From the NCBI GenBank assembly GCA_964450725.1, contig CAYVGO010000006.1:4699-68698 (forward strand): DNA of 64,000 nucleotides, in the 5' to 3' direction. The translations under genes and the position numbers were made by a program. This document shows positions 62,739-64,000 of this stretch, in pieces. Position 1 is the first letter of the stretch; the number at the start of each line of letters is the position of its first letter. The notes below the pieces were generated by a model. The model was not told the origin of the DNA. It made no database searches and saw only the letters and a list, made by a program, of their open reading frames with translations. This stretch comes from CAYVGO01 sp964450725 (GTDB lineage Bacteria; Bacteroidota; Bacteroidia; Bacteroidales; UBA932).

Positions 62739-64000
62739 ATGAAAACATTTTTGACCTTATCAAATTCCAAAACTTTGCACACATTATTGTTAGTGCTTCT
62801 CTTTTCTTCTCTGTTAATTACCTCTTCATGTTACAAAGATGACGACGACGATGGACTTCAACGCCGGTTGTCGATTGATAATGTAGAAAAATTAGTTATT
62901 CGTAATCATGAAATCTACCAATTGAGCGATAGTGTATTGAGGGTTTACAGCAAAATGCGATATGAATACCCTTATAATGACACAGTATTCACGCTCTACT
63001 TGCTGGGCACCCGGAGGCAATCTGTGAAAGCGATGGATTCTATTGTTCACTTGTTAGATAGTATCACTACTTCTGCTTTACATCGATATACCAAAAACAA
63101 GGAAGCCTACGATTACTCAAAACGCACATCTTATTTACCAAAAGGCTATGAACTTGACACTAAATACACTTTGGAATATTTGGATACTTTGTATTTAGAA
63201 GTAAATAAGTTATTAAGCAGCCACTTGCCCAACATCAAAAAGCAAGCCGCCGACTTTTATGATGATGCTTACCGCAAGTTATCTTTGTGGTATTTGGAAC
63301 TGGAAAAATATTTGGCAAAAGTAAAGACTTTAAATGCGTTGTTTACTGAAACCATTACTCCCAATAAGTTTACCGACAAGTTTTTAGGTGCTTCAAGTAA
63401 TCAATCTGTCTATGAATTCCTGTTGCCGTTTCAAAAAGACAGTGTAGTAAAAGTGGATAAGATAGAAAGTGATCTGCTCATTATTGACTTTTACTTACGC
63501 AACAAAAGTTTTCCTTTAGGCATAGATACCACCCATGTTTTAAAGCCATTGAAAATAAATAGATTGATGTTACAAGCAGATACTTTTATGTTTGTTGTAA
63601 AGTTCTGTCCTACATTTTTACAAATTGAAGAGCATTCAACAAAAGGTAATTCAATAAAAAACGAACTAAACAATTTAAAGACTTTAATAAGTAATAATTT
63701 TCCTAATTTATTGATTGAAGGGAAAAAAGCAATTGATGAAATTAGAGCGGTTACTGATAAGTTTGCTACAGACAAATATGAAAACACCTCTATTAAAGGT
63801 TCGTTGATGCAAAAAATCACAGCCGCCAAAAATTCAAATTACTTAAACAGTCATTATATAGGAAGTGTAAAGTCATTACCCGAAGGCTATGCTGAGCAAA
63901 AACTGAAAGTTTTATCTGACTTAAAAGTACAAGTCGAAAAACAAATTGAGATTGAAATAAAAGAGTCAAAGACTTGGGTTAAAGAGAGAATTGACTTATT
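62739..64000 (+). CDS. Predicted surface-exposed lipoprotein, partial (3' end beyond the window)
   Basis: At least 420 residues, open to the window edge. The signal peptide LLLVLLFSSLLITSSC places the lipid cysteine at Cys31, and it is followed at once by YKDDDDDG. A Lys then acidic run just after the cysteine is the lipoprotein export signal that sends Bacteroidota lipoproteins to the cell surface. The rest is mostly helical and charged with many Leu/Lys/Asp and no motif I recognise (for example KLSLWYLELEKYLAKVKTLN). No SusC-like partner is in view. It is divergent from the rSAM/lipoprotein operon. Function unknown. Confidence 0.8.
   Translation, partial: MKTFLTLSNSKTLHTLLLVLLFSSLLITSSCYKDDDDDGLQRRLSIDNVEKLVIRNHEIYQLSDSVLRVYSKMRYEYPYNDTVFTLYLLGTRRQSVKAMDSIVHLLDSITTSALHRYTKNKEAYDYSKRTSYLPKGYELDTKYTLEYLDTLYLEVNKLLSSHLPNIKKQAADFYDDAYRKLSLWYLELEKYLAKVKTLNALFTETITPNKFTDKFLGASSNQSVYEFLLPFQKDSVVKVDKIESDLLIIDFYLRNKSFPLGIDTTHVLKPLKINRLMLQADTFMFVVKFCPTFLQIEEHSTKGNSIKNELNNLKTLISNNFPNLLIEGKKAIDEIRAVTDKFATDKYENTSIKGSLMQKITAAKNSNYLNSHYIGSVKSLPEGYAEQKLKVLSDLKVQVEKQIEIEIKESKTWVKERIDL

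Overview
The window comes from the chromosome of an AT-rich member of the Bacteroidota, most likely the order Bacteroidales. Three things point there: the upstream regions carry the Bacteroidota sigma factor signature (TTG, 19-20 bp, TAnnTTTG); there are type IX secretion (T9SS) genes (porE, porG, porD) and a secreted protein with a T9SS C-terminal sorting domain; and several genes belong to families largely confined to this phylum (GldE, the BT_3928-type DoxX protein, the rSAM/lipoprotein pair, the GTPase-degenerate EF-G paralog). I saw no rRNA, tRNA, CRISPR array, phage or insertion sequence.

Layout. 1-1.5 kb: kdgK-eda (KDG to KDPG to pyruvate plus glyceraldehyde 3-phosphate), reading left and cut by the window edge. 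1.6-4.6 kb: asnS-guaB. 4.7-6.3 kb: an AraC regulator followed by a DUF417 membrane protein, similar in layout to reactive-chlorine-response loci. 6.5-11.5 kb: a large periplasmic TPR protein and the YgiQ-type radical SAM protein. 11.5-24.5 kb: a long leftward cell-envelope block, tsaB-nadK then porG-uppS-bamA-coaX-OMP-TPR-lptC-gldE-porE, which joins T9SS parts to outer-membrane assembly, LPS transport and undecaprenyl carrier synthesis. 24.8-28.1 kb: a T9SS cargo protein with repeats, paired with an outer-membrane protein that has a lysine-rich tail. 28.2-31 kb: a CoA-transferase and a DoxX-type protein. 31.1-35.1 kb: purN, divergent from a lipid operon acpP-fabF-rnc-thioesterase-phosphopantetheinyl transferase. 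35.4-38.9 kb: an accessory-looking stretch (M49-like metallopeptidase lipoprotein, serine-type sulfatase, DUF454). 39-53 kb: housekeeping genes lon, ribF, a UDP-glucuronate decarboxylase, a prohibitin-like protein, lpxK, a phosphoglycerate-mutase-like proposed homoserine kinase, thrC, an EF-G2-like factor, an acyltransferase, ftsE and rsmA. 53-58.8 kb: a TlpA-like lipoprotein, ridA, a Cys-rich small membrane protein, porD, recN and a LuxE-like protein. 58.9-62.5 kb: a leftward operon with a radical SAM/SPASM enzyme and its partner lipoprotein, then a metallo-beta-lactamase-fold hydrolase, a TRIC-like membrane protein and pdxJ. 62.7 kb to the end: a predicted surface lipoprotein, cut by the window edge.

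The least-explained elements are the rSAM/lipoprotein pair (60967-62423), the EF-G paralog with a degraded GTPase centre (48573-50729), a 41-bp seven-copy tandem repeat whose junction hairpins show compensating changes (42461-42747, followed by inverted copies), a 22-bp five-copy repeat (58816-58925), and the T9SS cargo/lysine-tail OMP pair (24834-28100).
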